From Angiostrongylus vasorum (Eukaryota; Nematoda; Chromadorea; Rhabditida; Metastrongylidae): a stretch of 64,000 nt of DNA. Location: NCBI GenBank assembly GCA_018806985.1, contig JADANN010000398.1:1507501-1571500 (forward strand), given 5' to 3'. The notes under the pieces are model-generated. The model did not search any database. It worked only from the letters and a program-made list of their open reading frames with translations, and was not told the DNA's origin. This document shows, piece after piece, positions 20,114 through 33,394 of this stretch. Position 1 is the stretch's first letter; every line of letters starts with the position of its first letter. The translations under genes were made by a program, and so were the position numbers.

Positions 20114-23100
20114 GAGAGCTTTCGTGTAATCCATACTACGTGCGATGGCCACGGGTTCGGTTAAACTTCAAGGCAGTTGCGAACGCCCGGTTGGTGCTTG
20201 GAGCTTGTGAGAGTGCATGTTCACTTGGTGAAGATCCACAGACTCCAGGTCGGCAGAATCGTTTTTTCTTTCGCAATTATAAAGGCCCTTTTTTTCCTAC
20301 CAAACTGTCTCAAGGACACTTTTGGCTTCTACATAGGCAGAGTTCACTTCGTTGTTTGCTATTAAGTTCAGGTGTACTATTGAATCTTAGGACGCTCATT
20401 GGAGTGCGCAGCCTTGAATCACCACCCATCTCCGGATGGATTCGCTCATCATTGTGACATCTTCCAACCACATCAACTGCAAAACGTGGATGGTTATGTG
20501 GAAGCGGATGATCGATACTCGTTTTATTGGAAGTATTGTCTCAGTTGTGAGTGAATGGCTTTTTTAAAGTTTTCCCAGCCTTTCACGTAATTTTCCCATA
20601 CATGCTTCTGTTGTCATGTAAATTCTCGTTGCAAGACAGTACGAGTGTATACGGTGTCTGCAAGCATTTAGGAACTAAGGTCCACCGTTAACTTTCCAAA
20701 ATTGCTTAGAATTAGGTTGCTTCATGCTTTCGTCGTGTGGACCAGAAGCTGAGCAGTTCTAGACACATCTGGCCACCATTTTTTGTATTAGGATGATGTG
20801 GCTTTCAACTGAATGCAAGCATTCTTTCTTAGTTTTATATTTACTGATTGTTTTCATGGCTCAGATAGAGCTCATTCTTGGTAAAATTTTCTTTCGGGTA
20901 ACGAAAACTTGCAACAAAAAGAGTGAGCGCTGCTTAGTTTGCTAGTTGTCTATACCACCTTTTTTCTTAAGAGTTTTGAAGTCATCTGTAGCTTATTTCT
21001 TTTCGCGTATAGGTAAGGCGTAAGGTATTTGTTCCCCCTCCTCACCGTAAAAGAATAAAAGACGTGGTATTAGCCTCTTAAAGATTCGTAAGTACCTCTA
21101 CATTTGTCCATTTCCAAATATCCTTGACTATTTACAACTCCTATTTTTCGTAGATGGGGGCCCGTGGGGGGCTCGTGTAGCGCAGTGATCGGAAGCGCCG
21201 TGCAATACACAAAGGATCAAGGGGTCGGAAATTGGAACCAGACTTGTCTAGGAGGGTAGCATCACTGGCTTGATAACATGGGTAGGCTACCGCGAGTCAT
21301 TGTAAAAACCAAAAATTCATTCAATCACCTCTAACGAATCTCGACGAGGTCGCATGCATGGCGTATCTCTCAGAGGTTGATCATCGCCAAGAGCTTCACC
21401 TTTTTTTGTTTTATTTTTCATAACTATTCGTTAAGGTGATAGTGGCGGATAGCACAGTGGTAGTGATGTCCTTCATCACGATCATGGTGCTAGTTCAATT
21501 CCGCTCTGACAACCAAGCCCGTCATCCCTACGAGGCTGGGAAATTGGTACCGGACTTGTCTCGGAAAAAATCACTCTCCGCAATTCAGTTGGAACGCTCT
21601 AGCCCGGCTATCTCAGGACTCCAGGGAGAATTGCTCGGCCAGCATTCTACGACATTCAAGATGAAATGAAAATCCTCAAGCAGTACGCGAAGCCACACGT
21701 TAAAATTGGAAGATCTTCGTGGCCAATGGATGCGAGGAAACGAACTGGATGCGAGAAGTGCTGGCTTCCGCACAGTAGGCGGGAAGACAGACTAAATCAA
21801 AATAAAATCTATTCATTCGTTTTGTTTCCTGAAGAAAGCTTCATTGGCTGGGCTAAGGTTCTATTCTGTAGTGATCGGCAGTAATCTTAACTATTCAGAA
21901 CTTCAAATGTTTAACTGCAGCACTCAAAATTGAAATATTAGGATGAAGTTATTTGTATGAAACAAAATGTTTCTAGTGTTTCTGTTAGGCCGTTCAAAAT
22001 GTAATATAGATTTTTTTGTCTCCGTAGGTTTTTTTGTTTTGATTTGCCTTATTAATACGAGTTGAAACAACAAACTTTCAGCATCCCGTAAGTGTAACGG
22101 CGACTACGCATTCACTTACCTCTCTGATCGCTACATGGATGCACGTGAGGTGGTTCGTGTTAGTAAGAAGAAGAGCTTGGAGGACTGTCTCGTCGAATGT
22201 CTCAATGAAAAGTCGTCAGTGATCTCTTAGTTGTTCCTCGAATTTGAGAACATTCTTCCAACCTATTCTGATGTTGGTCTTTTCTCTGGAAACATATCTA
22301 ATTCTTAAAGGGTTTTGCTTTGAAGGTGTTTCGTTTTTTGGAAAAAAGATTATCGGAACTAAGGAGATGGTGATGCTGTACAAAAGCTGTCGTTTGCAAA
22401 AAGTTGTTCTCTTCAGGGTTCCATGTCGATCGGTTTCATTCAATCGAACAGACGGCGGCTGTCATATTTCAGCGGACAGTCAGCTTACAAAGCCGCTGGC
22501 CATTCGCCTTAACAACAATCCAAATTTTCGTATTGACTACTACGAAAATAACTGCTATAATCGTGAGTGATTACCTTTAACTAAACAGAGAGTAAAAGAA
22601 ACTACAACGGGTTTTTTTTTCTTGGGCTAAATATCTTTGGCTAAAGTTTTCTTAGAAGAGTGCTACGAAAATACCATTTGATTTTATACACGCTGAAACG
22701 ATTGATTTATTTATCGCTTGATCTTATTTACGGATACTGTGCAGTCACACTGATGTTTGAATTCTTCGATTCCATAAGAGGTACTGCAGCAGGCGGTAAT
22801 GTCGGTTCGGGAGATCCGTTAGGACTTCTGTTTCCGTTAATGGTGTGGTCTGATCATGTCTTCGCTTTTCATCAGCTGCAGTTTTTCTACGGTAATCCGT
22901 CAACTTAGAGAAAAACCGTCTTAAACGGTCTATTTGTGCGTTAAGCGTTGACATTTGACCTAGTTGAATTCAAGCATATGGAATTGTGAAAACATTCACT
23001 ATTACAAGTACGGACTGTGGCGAGAAGATTAAACGTTTTCACAGTGAATGGTCTCGTTTGACCTGGTTTACAATGGATTCGAGAAAAAGTTTCTCGTTTA

Positions 23101-26100
23101 TCTTTGGGTCTATGTATGGTCGGCTAGTCCAGGTGCAATGAAAACTTAGGGATAAATTAGATCTGTCGACATCTATGGAAGAAGAGACAAACAGGTTGCG
23201 AATATTAAAAACAATAAGTCGTCATTATATTTCTGGTTTAAAGCTCGTAAATGTTAACACTTAGTGGACGACGTGAGATGATATCCACTCACACTAAGCC
23301 CAATAACGACAGCTGCCTTAGAAGCTCTCCCGTTTTACATCGATGATATGCTGGCTTTCGGAGCTCAAAAAACGTATTTTTTGCGTCGTAAAATCTGGCT
23401 GCTTCTGGTTTCTGTTCCTTCTGGCTGTGTTCCCGTACCTATTATTTGTCAAACCACTGCGCAGAATATGCGCGTGTGGCACAGTGGTCAGAGGCGCCCT
23501 ACAACACACACGTGGAATCGCTTCCCGCTCCCATGGCCCACCAAGGCTTCCATCCCTCCGGGGTCGGTAGATTGATACCAGGACTTGTCTGGGAGGATAG
23601 CAGCACTGGCTCGACACATCGGTAGGCCACCGCGAGTCATTGTAAAGGTCAGATATGCATTCAACCACCTCCAACGATACTTAATGAAGTCCAATGCATG
23701 GCACATCCTTCAGGGATTGATCAACACCGAGAGCCTTATCCTTTATCCTTTACGCGCAGAACATTGTTGATGGTAAAGTGCGATCCGGTTTTTAGTCTCA
23801 TATCACAGGTAAACCAAAAAAACCGATAGTGTTCGTTCCCTTTTTTTCATTTGAATAAGACCAGACGTCTTGTATTCCCGTGAATCATCGAGTAGCTAAA
23901 ACGAGTGTAAGCAAACCTGTTGTTCCACCAATCATTGAGTAAGTCGATCCATTTCAACTAGAGCCCATACGTCTCTATCGCCCACCAGAACTACTTAGTA
24001 TGCGGTTGCTTAGGGGATACAGCAAGTACCAAGACTTTTGTATAATCCTTTGTCTAATACCTTCTCTTGTTTTTTGGCCTGAAGTCACAGGTGAATGCAG
24101 TTACATGTGCTAACTCTTACCTGGTTATTCGAAGGGAAATGTCTAACTTCTTTTCAACTTCACTGACCTTTCTGAGAAGATGAACTGGATCTACACTATA
24201 GTTTCTCATCCAGAAACACTTTCTGGGTACATTGAGTCAGCAAACCATTGAGAATGGAAGTGGAGGAAGCGGGCTCTATAATGAAAACTTCCCTGCTTTT
24301 TCCTCTGCCCATTTGGGATCCATATTTCGGTTTTTATTACTTTTCCTTCGAGAAGGTGTTCTGAAGTGATAATTTAATTCACGCATTGTTCTTTTGTCCA
24401 GTGGCTGTGACTCGATTTGCTTCAATTAATGTCCCCATAGATCATCATCATTGGCACCCTTCCCTTCTTTAATGTTGTAACCACCATTGGGAAGTTTTTT
24501 GAAAGCAATTTTGCGTCATTCAATCGTTGACGATCCTTAGTGAAATGCATGAGTCGAGTGGAAAGTCATCATCGCTGCTATAGACTTAGATTTGATCTCG
24601 TACAAAATAGGAAAATTGTTCGAACCTGTTCCACTTCTCCACTTTCGTTTTGTTATCTGAACTTAGGATGCATGTGGCGCAGTGGTCGGAGGCGCCCCGC
24701 CGTACATATAGCACCGATCTCGCCACCAGGCTCACCAAGTCTTCCATCCTTCCGGGGTTGGCAGATTAGTACCAAACTTGTCTGCGAGGATAGCAGCACT
24801 GGCTCGACACATCTTTAGACCATCGCAAGTCATTCTGAAGACCAGATTATGCATTCAATCACCTCTAACGATATTTAATGAAGTCGAGCGCCTGGCGCAT
24901 CCCTCTGGAATTGATCAACGCACGCCGAAAACTTTATCCTTTATCCTTTTTATCTTGAACTCAACATGATTCCATAGAAAGCGATAACATTACCACTAAA
25001 GTGTGGAGCGGAACCTACACCTCAAAGTTTAGATATATTTGTATGGATACATAGAACATGAATAAATACTTACATTTTTAAAAAGAGGGCGTCTGGAGCT
25101 TCAACTTTGTAAAATGGGGGCGTTCCTTAATAGATACTCTAATCGCATGCTTTGTTTCAGTATCATATGTATTCAAGTTTGAGTCAGAATGCCGCGATGA
25201 TGGAATACTCGTCAAGGTAACTGCTCGTATTTCGAAGAAATCTCGGTTTCGAAAGCGTTTCTGACTCAGCATTCATTTTTTTTACCTCATTCATTCTACG
25301 GGGTGGTGAAAGCTGGTTGTTGTACGCTTATTCATCGGAGTTAAATGTATCATGAAAAGCGGTGTTCTTTTTAGGTAAAAAGCAAATTCCCATACACTGG
25401 AGCGTTGTACGGTCTCTATGACTTTTTCACTTGTCGTATCGAACCGACAGAGCTGAAGGAGTTCGAATATCTGTTCCCATTCCCGACAACCTCAAGAAAT
25501 TGTAGTGACAGTATACGATTCCAGGTATGTGTATCTGGATGCCGAGTATATTCATTCATTCAGATCAGGTGTACTTTCATCTCTTCTATTGAAGGGTAAT
25601 GAGATGATATTGGACGTCGTTCTTTCTACCGACGGTGTTGAACCACTATATTTTATCACACCTGAGGATCTAACATACCAAGCAAAATGTCCTTTACTAA
25701 ATGCAACAACTACTACTAATTACAAGCACGTGAACGAGGAAGGTACACAGTGAGTTCTATTGAAATTTTAAGAAAATTCGTGAATAAACAATAAAGTATC
25801 TTTCTGTTTACTTGATAGGCACACGTGAGGTTGTGTTAAACTATTTACTACTTATAAATTAATTACTAATTACACTAGTTACACTAATTCTTCAAAATCT
25901 GGAAAGGTCAAATTGGCTGTAATCTAATCAGTCAGCCAAGTACCTCCATAAACTCAAAAGAAAAAATACGAAAGGTTGATTTCAACTGAACGCTCTCCAT
26001 GAGTCTTTCACTGAGTATTCCACGTAGATGCCAACCGTACAGAGTCTCCACTGATGGGTAATACGCTATTCGCACGTTAAAATACCATTCTGAGATATCG

Positions 26101-29100
26101 CGATCACATGTGGTAGCGAAGTTTTCACCCTTAATTTCATTTTTGAATGCCTGGAATTTAGAAAGAAACTTCGGAGGTTTTACGCCCTGAAGTTTCAGAT
26201 TTCTGCTCGAAAATGCTGACCGACTTCTGCTTCAAAATCTTCCCTGTTATGTTTCTGTGTCCTATGTGCGCCTAGTGAAGTAATTTGGTTTAACTTTAAG
26301 TTTACCGGCTAGCTGCTCCTTTATATGGAGGCACAGTGATCTATATGTTTCGCCCATGTATTCATTCCAGCGCGCTTTTGCAAGAGCTCAGTCGCACCGG
26401 CTTTCATGCAGTCACCGTCTCCACCGTTAGGACATATTATCCAGTTTTGCATTGTACACAGACTGTCATACAGGCCGTTGCCAACTAGCTGGCATCTTAG
26501 AGTGCTCGGTGGTATTTTAATTACTGTAACCGAATTTACTACATCGACCCTACTTAAGCAACGTTTTAGTAGCGTTTTATTTTTTAGCTGTACTCACTTC
26601 GTTTGAAATGAAGGGGAGGATTAACAGGACTTTGTTCTCGCTGGAGTTGTCGTTTGGGGGCTTATGTTTTCCTCTACACCTATCTCGAGGACCTACAGTT
26701 TCGTAATTACCAGAAATGGACTACTTGCTGCGCCAATTTCACGGATTCTTCCTCCTGTTTTTCTTCTCTTTGCGCATGCTGGTGGGTTTTTTGTGTGCAT
26801 AGACAGTGGCAAGTCTTAGTGCCAGTCGCTGTCCCATTGCCAATACTCTCATTTGTGCGAAACACTTTCCGGACCATCTAAAAGTTGAGCAGTTTAGGCA
26901 CTCTTTTTAAAAAAGCCATGTATTTCTGAGTCGAGAAGCTATACATATTTGCTGCTTCTTCATGTTGAATAACGAGTTCGAGGATGGTTTGCATAGCGGA
27001 ATTAAAACAGGAGTCACCAACCTCGCACACGAATTCCTAACTTTGGCGTGGAAAACCCCTCGACGCACTTTGGATAAATTCCGATAACTCAGAAATGAAA
27101 AGCACCGATTGCGATCAATCGTAATCTCACACACTAGGGAGGAATTTTGATGTGAGAGAGAGAGACCTTCCGTGTTAACTCTGTGCGGTTGATCTCCACG
27201 TGAAGTACTCAGCGGAAAACCCAGGAGGTGTGTGAAGCTGTTTTGTTTCCAACACGATTGAAATCTAGGATTCGTGGCTTTTCTGTCGAGATTATGAAGG
27301 TATCCACTGACTAGATTAAGTCAACTTGAGCTTTCCAGATTTCGAAGAAAGCGAACTACTATGCGACTACTATTAATAAATAGTATAATGACAACCTCAT
27401 GTGTGCTTGTCAAGGGAACAGGGACTTATTGATCAGTGTCGAGATTAATGGAGTTAGTCTTAGGGATAACTTAAATTAAGTTTGGATTATAGTCAGGCAT
27501 TAATTTTTTATAGGGGTTCTTTATCGTTACATAAAACACAGCTGTATGAGGTAAAAAGTCTTTAAGAAGTCTTCATATTTCCTGTGAATAGACGTTGGAT
27601 GAATTGTCCACGAAAACAACAATCTACGGTACCATATTATCATGGTGTGTGCAAGGAACGTTTATTTCTTCTGGTTTTTCTAGACATTTGAAGGTGCAGA
27701 CAAGATTGATAAGCCTTGTTTTTTGTGAATTATAGAAAAAGGAATGACTAATATTTCGCTTCCACCATTGGTACCAACCTTCAAAATCTTGTTGAAGAAA
27801 AATCGTCCCGTATTTTTCTTTGCATGAGTCCTAGTGGTGAACAAAAATGTGGTGTGATACTCAGTTGAAAGAACGAGAATGTCACGTCAGATTACCTTGC
27901 CTCCAAACTAGATTTCTCGAACTACATGCATACTTTTTCTTCACTTTATTTCTTCACTTGGACCAAGTTGAAAAAAGTATCCTTAAAAAGGTAAGGGTTT
28001 AAAAAATAAGGGATGATCTTAAGAGTAATGTTCGTTCTCAAAAACTGTAAATGAGAACATGTTTACAGCTATGATTGTTTGTTCAATGCTCTGTAAGCTT
28101 TTCACGAAAATTATACTGTTGTGCATACCAAGACTTTGTATAAAGCTGAATCAGTTGAGTAGGCAGGCTTCCGACAAGAATTCTTCCGATCACGCCCTTA
28201 TCGTAATTTGAGTCATAAACGCCTCTCGGATGTATTACCTGCTCCCTTGTTCTAAGCTCTGTGGACTACTACAAAGCGTTCAGTATCATCGAAAGAAACT
28301 CCATTTTATCAACGCTTGTCGACCAAAGAGCATACCCGTCATGCATACGAACTCACGTTAGCTGGTATCACAGCTGTACCACAGAAATATAGCTCTTCCA
28401 TCTGCATGTTACCGTTTAGAAAGAGGGTGCGACATCGCCAAGCCCCACGAATCACCATCGGATTGCAGTAGATAGCGAAGTTGCTCGTGGAAAATTTCTG
28501 TGAAAATTTATTTCTCTGAACACATCGCCTTCTCGTGAGGCACCGCTGGAATTGATTCGATTTTCATGGAGGCCAATGTGGCGGGGAGAGTGTAGAACTC
28601 TTTATAAATCGGAAGGAAATCAGTTTATGAAAAACGAATTATACGAAAGGGAACATGTCGATATTTGTGCTTCACTGATTATGAAGATCTCAGCAGGCCA
28701 TGTCTATTTAGAGCATCTAATGAAGGAAGAAAGTGCCACAAAGGAGGGATTGTTCGGAAGAGAGAGCGAAAGACGTAGCTGAAGAGAAATTGATGGACAC
28801 GTAACTCTTAACTAATTGGTTAATTCAACAATTCTTCTGCTATACCATGACTGTGCGCCATTAGTTGATCCATAAGCTATGAGGAGCATTTTATGAGCCA
28901 CGAACCATGCGTATTCGAAAAAATATTCCGTTTCCGACATTCACCAGATGTGTATTGAATGCGATGCATCGATAACCCGGGACGCAACGAAAAATGTTGA
29001 CGACTAGTGGCCAAGAAGAACCACAATGTGGATCCTAAATTAATGTAGAAGCATCTTCTGAAGCGCCTGTCTACTAGATGAGCCTACGTGTTTTTGCCTC

Positions 29101-32100
29101 ATTCAACTGCTTGTGACATATTTTCCAGAGCAAACGATTCTCGAAAACTTCACTGCCGTGGAAATAAATAGTACTTATGGACGACGGTTCGGCAAATAAT
29201 TGAACAGAAAATATGTTGGCTTTTGCTGGCCCACGAAGATGGCCCATCCAAATGTCCTAGTAAAAGACTCAACCATAGGTGCTCCACCACGCCGATTTAC
29301 AAACGGAATTGAATTTTGCAGTTTGGCAGTTATCTTTGCGTGACAAAGGAACTACACAACGGTTTGAAAGAGGAAATGTGCATCTCTGAAATAGTAATTC
29401 ATATTAGCTGGTGAAATTATAAGTTACGAAATCACTGTTAGCCTCTGATTTGGTTGCAATATATGTTAAACCTCAGTTTGAGCACAGTATAAGTTCGTTT
29501 TGTTTGTGCACAAATAGACTTGTTTTAGAGAAAAGCATGCAGTCGGGTCGATTAGCTCAGGTATCAACTCGACAACCAAGGTGGTGCCGAAGGCGACATC
29601 AATGAAAACGTCGACCGCGAAAGCAAAACTCTTTAAGCAGACTTATCCGCTTCATCTGGAAACGACAAAAGAACCACTCACCCAACTCGGCAACTCATCT
29701 TTGAAGCAAGTTCTTCAGCACCACATAAGAGTCCATCTTTATCGAATGTCTAGAAACGATAATGAGCTTTCGATGGATGACAACAATTTGTTAAGCGAAA
29801 TCTAAGGACCATTCTTATTTCAATAGCATTATTGTCGAATATTGCCATGGGAATCACTATTTATTATAGAGTTTTTCTTTTATAAAATAAACGTAAACGT
29901 CTGCTGGGTAGAAAAGAAGAATGTGTTGAAAGAAAAAAATTTCGCAAAAAATATCGGATTTTTATAAAAAGTTAGTAACCACGGAACATTCGAACGGAGA
30001 CTGTTGTCCTGGAGGGCTATGTACATGTTGAAATCTCTTATGAAACGTTAAGATCTGACCTGGTAGCATTTTAGGAAGTCAAGAACTGGAAAAGTGATCA
30101 TATTCAAAGAAATATTATGAAAGAATGTTTCTACAGCATGAATGCCGGTGAAGAAGGAAGTTTAGGCTAAAACTGTTGTGTGCGTCATTGCATCAGAGAT
30201 CTGCATAGGTGAATTACCAGACCTTCAGAGTGTTAGGAATCCACCATTAAAATCCTTTGCACGCTTACCATCATCTTCTATTAGAAAAAAGCACAATATA
30301 AATCTAAGAGAAAATCACCCACCACCAAAATATCTCAAAATCGTTCACAATTCAATCGGTTCCTTCGAAAATGAAGACATCTCGATTAATTGGCGTGCTG
30401 AGAATGCTTCTAAATGTGGCTCAAAATCTGCCTTGTGATAGTCAACGTGAAGCATCGCAATCATGAATATTCACATTGTGTGGAAAGAGCCGTTCCGGAT
30501 ATGCAGCAACAGCAACAGTACCTTAATCAACTAGTGGCAGCTCAATCTCTAGTGGCTATCATAGTGCGGTTTTTTTTCGTATCTTTATTATGACAAGTCA
30601 AGGTCTCACTCGACCTTTGCGTTGGAGACATGTGTACCAAAATTATTTCATCTGTGTTTAGGCTCAACACTACACGGTCTACACCTAAAGTAGAGACGAC
30701 AACACAGCCTATTTCTTCTTTCAACACTTCAATGGCATCGACTATTAAGCAGCCGCAGACTACTACGCATAAAACGCTGACGACGGTAGCAAGCACTTCA
30801 AAGACGGTTCGGACATCTACTGTTACGGTCAGGTCTTTTTACAGACAGTCCGGTTCAATTTCTTCGAAGTCAAAATTCGCCATTAGATAAGCACAGATAA
30901 AGAGAAATATAGCTTATTTCCGACTATAGCACTTGTACCTTTTTTCTTCTGTTGGATTTACGGGGACTTTGATTTTTATAGATAAACTGTTACGACTACA
31001 CTGGCTGCTCCAAGTGCCCATGGAAAACTACAGCTAAGTAATTCACAGGCAATATCAACAGTTGGACCACCAGCTCAAAATAGGTGAACTACTTGGAGAG
31101 TTTTCTTAATAGTCATCCCTGTTAACTTTAACGTCGTGAACAGTTGTTTATCTGTTGTTGGCAAAACATCATAAAAACAATTTTAAATTTTTTATTTGCT
31201 GCCTATTACAATTCTTCAAGGCAAGGTGTCATAGGGATATAACCACAATGGTGCTGAGATATTTGCAAAACCCCGGGCCGCAGTTGTCTGCGGTGGGGAA
31301 CGAACGCGCTATTACTCTCCCAGGGGACTCACGCCTTCACCACCTCACCAAGCTTGTCGTTCGTTTCGCCTTTCTTTCAGCTAGTATTATCAAAAGACTT
31401 TGTAGATGGTTAGAATTCTTAACTTACGTTATAGGGCAGCATAGCTTTTAATACATAAAGGAGTGTCGTGACCATTCAGCAATATTAGCGGTGACAAGAA
31501 GAAGATTAGCATTTAGACCAAGTGAACCTTCAAGGACATCGAAAGACGCGGTTTCATTCGATATTTTCCATAACGGTCAACCGGTTGAAGCTGTGGTTGT
31601 CGGAACAAAGTTGACGTTGTCATTTGCACCGTTATATGCTATACCACCTGAATATATGTCAGTGCGCGAATGTCAAGTGGAGCCTATTGACTCTAAATAC
31701 GAATGGGAGCGTGAACCACTTCCCATTATTCGCGATGGATGTCAAGCTGATCTTGTCGGATTAGTGTGCCCTCCACAGCATTCCGAATTTGGCGTGAAGG
31801 TTCCTAGATCTTATGTTTTTTAGGAAAATTGAATTCTTTGTTTAGGGATTTCTTTTTTCAGATAATTGTTGAGTCATTTCGATACCAAAGTACTCCCCAT
31901 GTGCAGTATTCGTGCCTTGTTCGGATATGCCCATTTTCGCCATGTCCTCCGGTATGTGTGTGTTAGATCTGTTAATTCATCTATTCTAACTTTCCTCTTT
32001 CATCCTGCTCATTCTAACTTTCCTCTGTAGACAAATTGTCCACTGGTTGATGGATGTCCAATAAGCAATCGTCTTGCCCGTAGTCTAAGTTTGGAAGAAA

Positions 32101-32469
32101 TCCGTCGTGCTCTTGAAGCTGATCCCAAGCTGGCGAGTCAGATTGGAATTCCTCCACATATTCTGGCAAACCGCCCCGGACATAGCAGTGCGTTCTTTAA
32201 ATGGTTTTTTGTGGATTCGCTAGTTCATGAGTTCAATATTATATGTGCAAGTGCGTCTCGTTGTTTAGCTAATGAATAATTAGTATCATTTCGGCTACTT
32301 TGACTGAATTTAAAGTCAGCAATTCTTATACCGTAATGGATGGACTTCAATTCCAGTTGAACAGCAACTGCTTGCACTGGGAGGCGACCACACTGTCAAG
32401 CGTCGTCTTGTTGTAGTGAATTCGGAAGACCAGTTGCGGTACTATGTACGAACTGGTGATATACCGTAA
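20114..32469 (+). CDS. PAN and ZP domain apical extracellular-matrix protein (NOAH-1/NOAH-2/NompA-like), 5' end not found
   Basis: Secreted or membrane-anchored cuticle/apical-matrix organiser; PAN plus ZP is the architecture of nematode NOAH proteins and fly NompA. Phase-consistent exons: 20114-20227, 20394-20546 (PAN: CNPYYVRW to DDRYSFYWKYC), 22082-22211, 22417-22562 (PAN: CNGDYAFTYL, CRSVSFNR, YYENNC), 23860-23938, then 25161-25216 (SECRDDGILVK), 25375-25524 (YTGALYGLYDFFTC), 25595-25749 (VVLSTDGVEPLYFITPEDL), which form ZP-N. A linker exon starts at 29529 in matching phase; Thr/Ser-rich frames at about 30662-30830 are likely further linker. ZP-C is 31489-31799 (FDIFHNGQPVEAVVVGTKL) and 31862-31951 (CPFSPCPP). 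The tail is 32031 to ~32208 and ~32320-32469, ending DQLRYYVRTGDIP. The signal peptide and first exons upstream of 20114 were not located, one junction (23938 to 25161) is out of phase so an exon is missing there, and no transmembrane segment was seen. Confidence 0.9.
21172..21407 (+). repeat. SINE family A, with a deletion after the head
   Basis: GCTCGTGTAGCGCAGTGATC head, then ACCAGACTTGTCTAGGAGG core and the ATGGCGTATCTCTCAGAGG 3' block. In an intron of the PAN-ZP gene. Confidence 0.75.
21443..21799 (+). repeat. SINE family B, near full length
   Basis: Head TGGCGGATAGCACAGTGGTA (box A), GCTAGTTCAATTCCGC (box B), shared core GGAAATTGGTACCGGACTTG, then a family-specific tail (CAGTTGGAACGCTCTAGCCC, GAAGCCACACGTTAAAATTG). 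Same tail at 53467-53795. Confidence 0.75.
23470..23753 (+). mobile_element. SINE family A, full length
   Basis: CGCGTGTGGCACAGTGGTCA head and TTTATCCTTTA tail; flanked by GCGCAGAATAT (23459-23469) and GCGCAGAACAT (23754-23764), an 11-bp target-site duplication with one mismatch. In a PAN-ZP gene intron. Confidence 0.88.
24665..24945 (+). repeat. SINE family A
   Basis: GCATGTGGCGCAGTGGTCGG head, core, TTTATCCTTTATCC tail; near-matching flanks TTATCTGAACTT / TTATCTTGAACTC. In a PAN-ZP gene intron. Confidence 0.82.
25750..28070. other. Large intron of the PAN-ZP gene, nothing identified
   Basis: No exon, repeat family or RNA gene that I could support in this part of the interval between the ZP-N exon (ending 25749) and the exon at 29529. 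Confidence 0.45.
28085..28790 (+). mobile_element. RTE-2-like retrotransposon fragment (reverse transcriptase part)
   Basis: Broken frames give KLFTKI, QAGFRQEF (the QAGFR box of non-LTR reverse transcriptases), and pieces after it such as LSTKEHTRHAYELTLA. Resembles 57.3-58.2 kb. Inside the large PAN-ZP intron. Confidence 0.6.
29205..29275 (+). repeat. Family D 3' end fragment
   Basis: GGCCCACGAAGATGGCCCAT followed by CCAAATGTC matches the 3' terminus of the other copies. Fragment only. Confidence 0.5.
29529..30890 (+). CDS. Probable linker exons between ZP-N and ZP-C of the PAN-ZP gene
   Basis: Three plus-strand frames lie in the interval between the two ZP halves. The first, from the acceptor at 29528, continues exon 25595-25749 in phase and gives GSISSGINSTTKVV followed by a basic Lys/Thr-rich stretch, ending by a stop at 29805 or an earlier unplaced donor. 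The second (about 30196-30435) gives SFARLPSSSIRKKHNIN. The third (from about 30662) is mucin-like, rich in Thr and Ser (VETTTQP, QTTTHKTLTTV), as expected of an O-glycosylated spacer. A short Gln-run frame near 30500-30540 (VPDMQQQQQYL) may also be exon. Exact borders and order are unproven. The alternative is chance open frames in a large intron. Confidence 0.45.
31230..31395 (-). repeat. SINE family C
   Basis: GCTGAGATATTTGCAAAACC, GTCTGCGGTGGGGAACGAAC and CTCACGCCTTCACCACC match the reverse complement of family C. About 90 bp upstream of the ZP-C exon. Confidence 0.7.
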
Positions 32470-32730
32470 CAAGGTTCTTCAGTTTTCACGGTGAGAATGA
32501 AGAAACAAAATTGTTGAATATGTTGAACATTTGTCGGTCTACAGTACTAATTTTGGTTTACCCTTGATATAATCTAAAACTGTTTTCTTTACTTTGTACA
32601 TATTTTGTTGTGTGAGCTTGGAATTAATAAATTTTGCTCTTAATTCCCTTCTGACCTTCATATATATATGAACCACGTACGATGCGTATTCTTTGTTGCT
32701 GTTTCTCACACCTACTGATTTTATTTGCGG

Positions 32731-33012
32731 ATATGGACGCGTGGGGGGCAGTGGTCGGAGGCGCCCTGCGGTACACACATGGGGTCGGTCCTCGCTCCCG
32801 CGGGTCACCAAGCCCTCCATCTCTCCGGGATCGGCATATTGGTACCAGACGTGTTTGGGAGAGTAGTTGCACTGGCTCGATACATCGGTAGGCCACCACA
32901 AATAATTGTAAAGGCCAGATATACATCCAGTCCCTTCCGACGATTAATTAAGTCGAATGCATGGCGCATCCCTCAGGGATTGATGAACGCCGAGAGCCTT
33001 ATCCTTTCGAGC
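32731..33012 (+). mobile_element. SINE family A, full length with target-site duplication
   Basis: GGGGGGCAGTGGTCGGAGG head to AGCCTTATCCTTTCGAGC tail; TTTATTTGCGG flanks it at 32720-32730 and 33013-33023. Just downstream of the PAN-ZP stop codon. Confidence 0.88.
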
Positions 33013-33394
33013 TTTATTTGCGGTATCTTTTGTATATGTTCTTTTTAAGTACAGGGAGTTGTGTTGGTCTTCCATCTTTATGATTTTCTCTCGTCGCTTC
33101 TTTGTGGAGATTTAAAAGTTCAGTTGCGTTATCGCAATGTTGAATAAACGGTTGGTATTCCTTATTAATGGTCTCTCTAATGATGTGATTTTTCTTCTAA
33201 ATAAATTAGCAATTCTTGATTTGCGATGATTTTGCGGTTTCATTTCTTGAATTTTATGGTTTTTCTCTTCCCTTCGAAAGAAAAACGACTTCGCGCAGAA
33301 GAATCGATGGTTCAGTCTGTCGTAGAACCTTGGAATTTCTCTCGGTGAGTGCTTGCACTCCACTAGCGCTTCTTCCATCTGTCAAAAGCTCTTC

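Noticed and set aside
22660..22954. Plus frame of 82 and minus frame of 69 codons
   Set aside because: The plus frame covers an intron of the PAN-ZP gene with no splice signals matching its phase; neither strand shows a known motif.
31002..31080. Thr-rich frame that could be another PAN-ZP linker exon
   Set aside because: An in-frame stop lies directly after the only good acceptor, so it cannot be read with the phase needed; kept out of the gene model.
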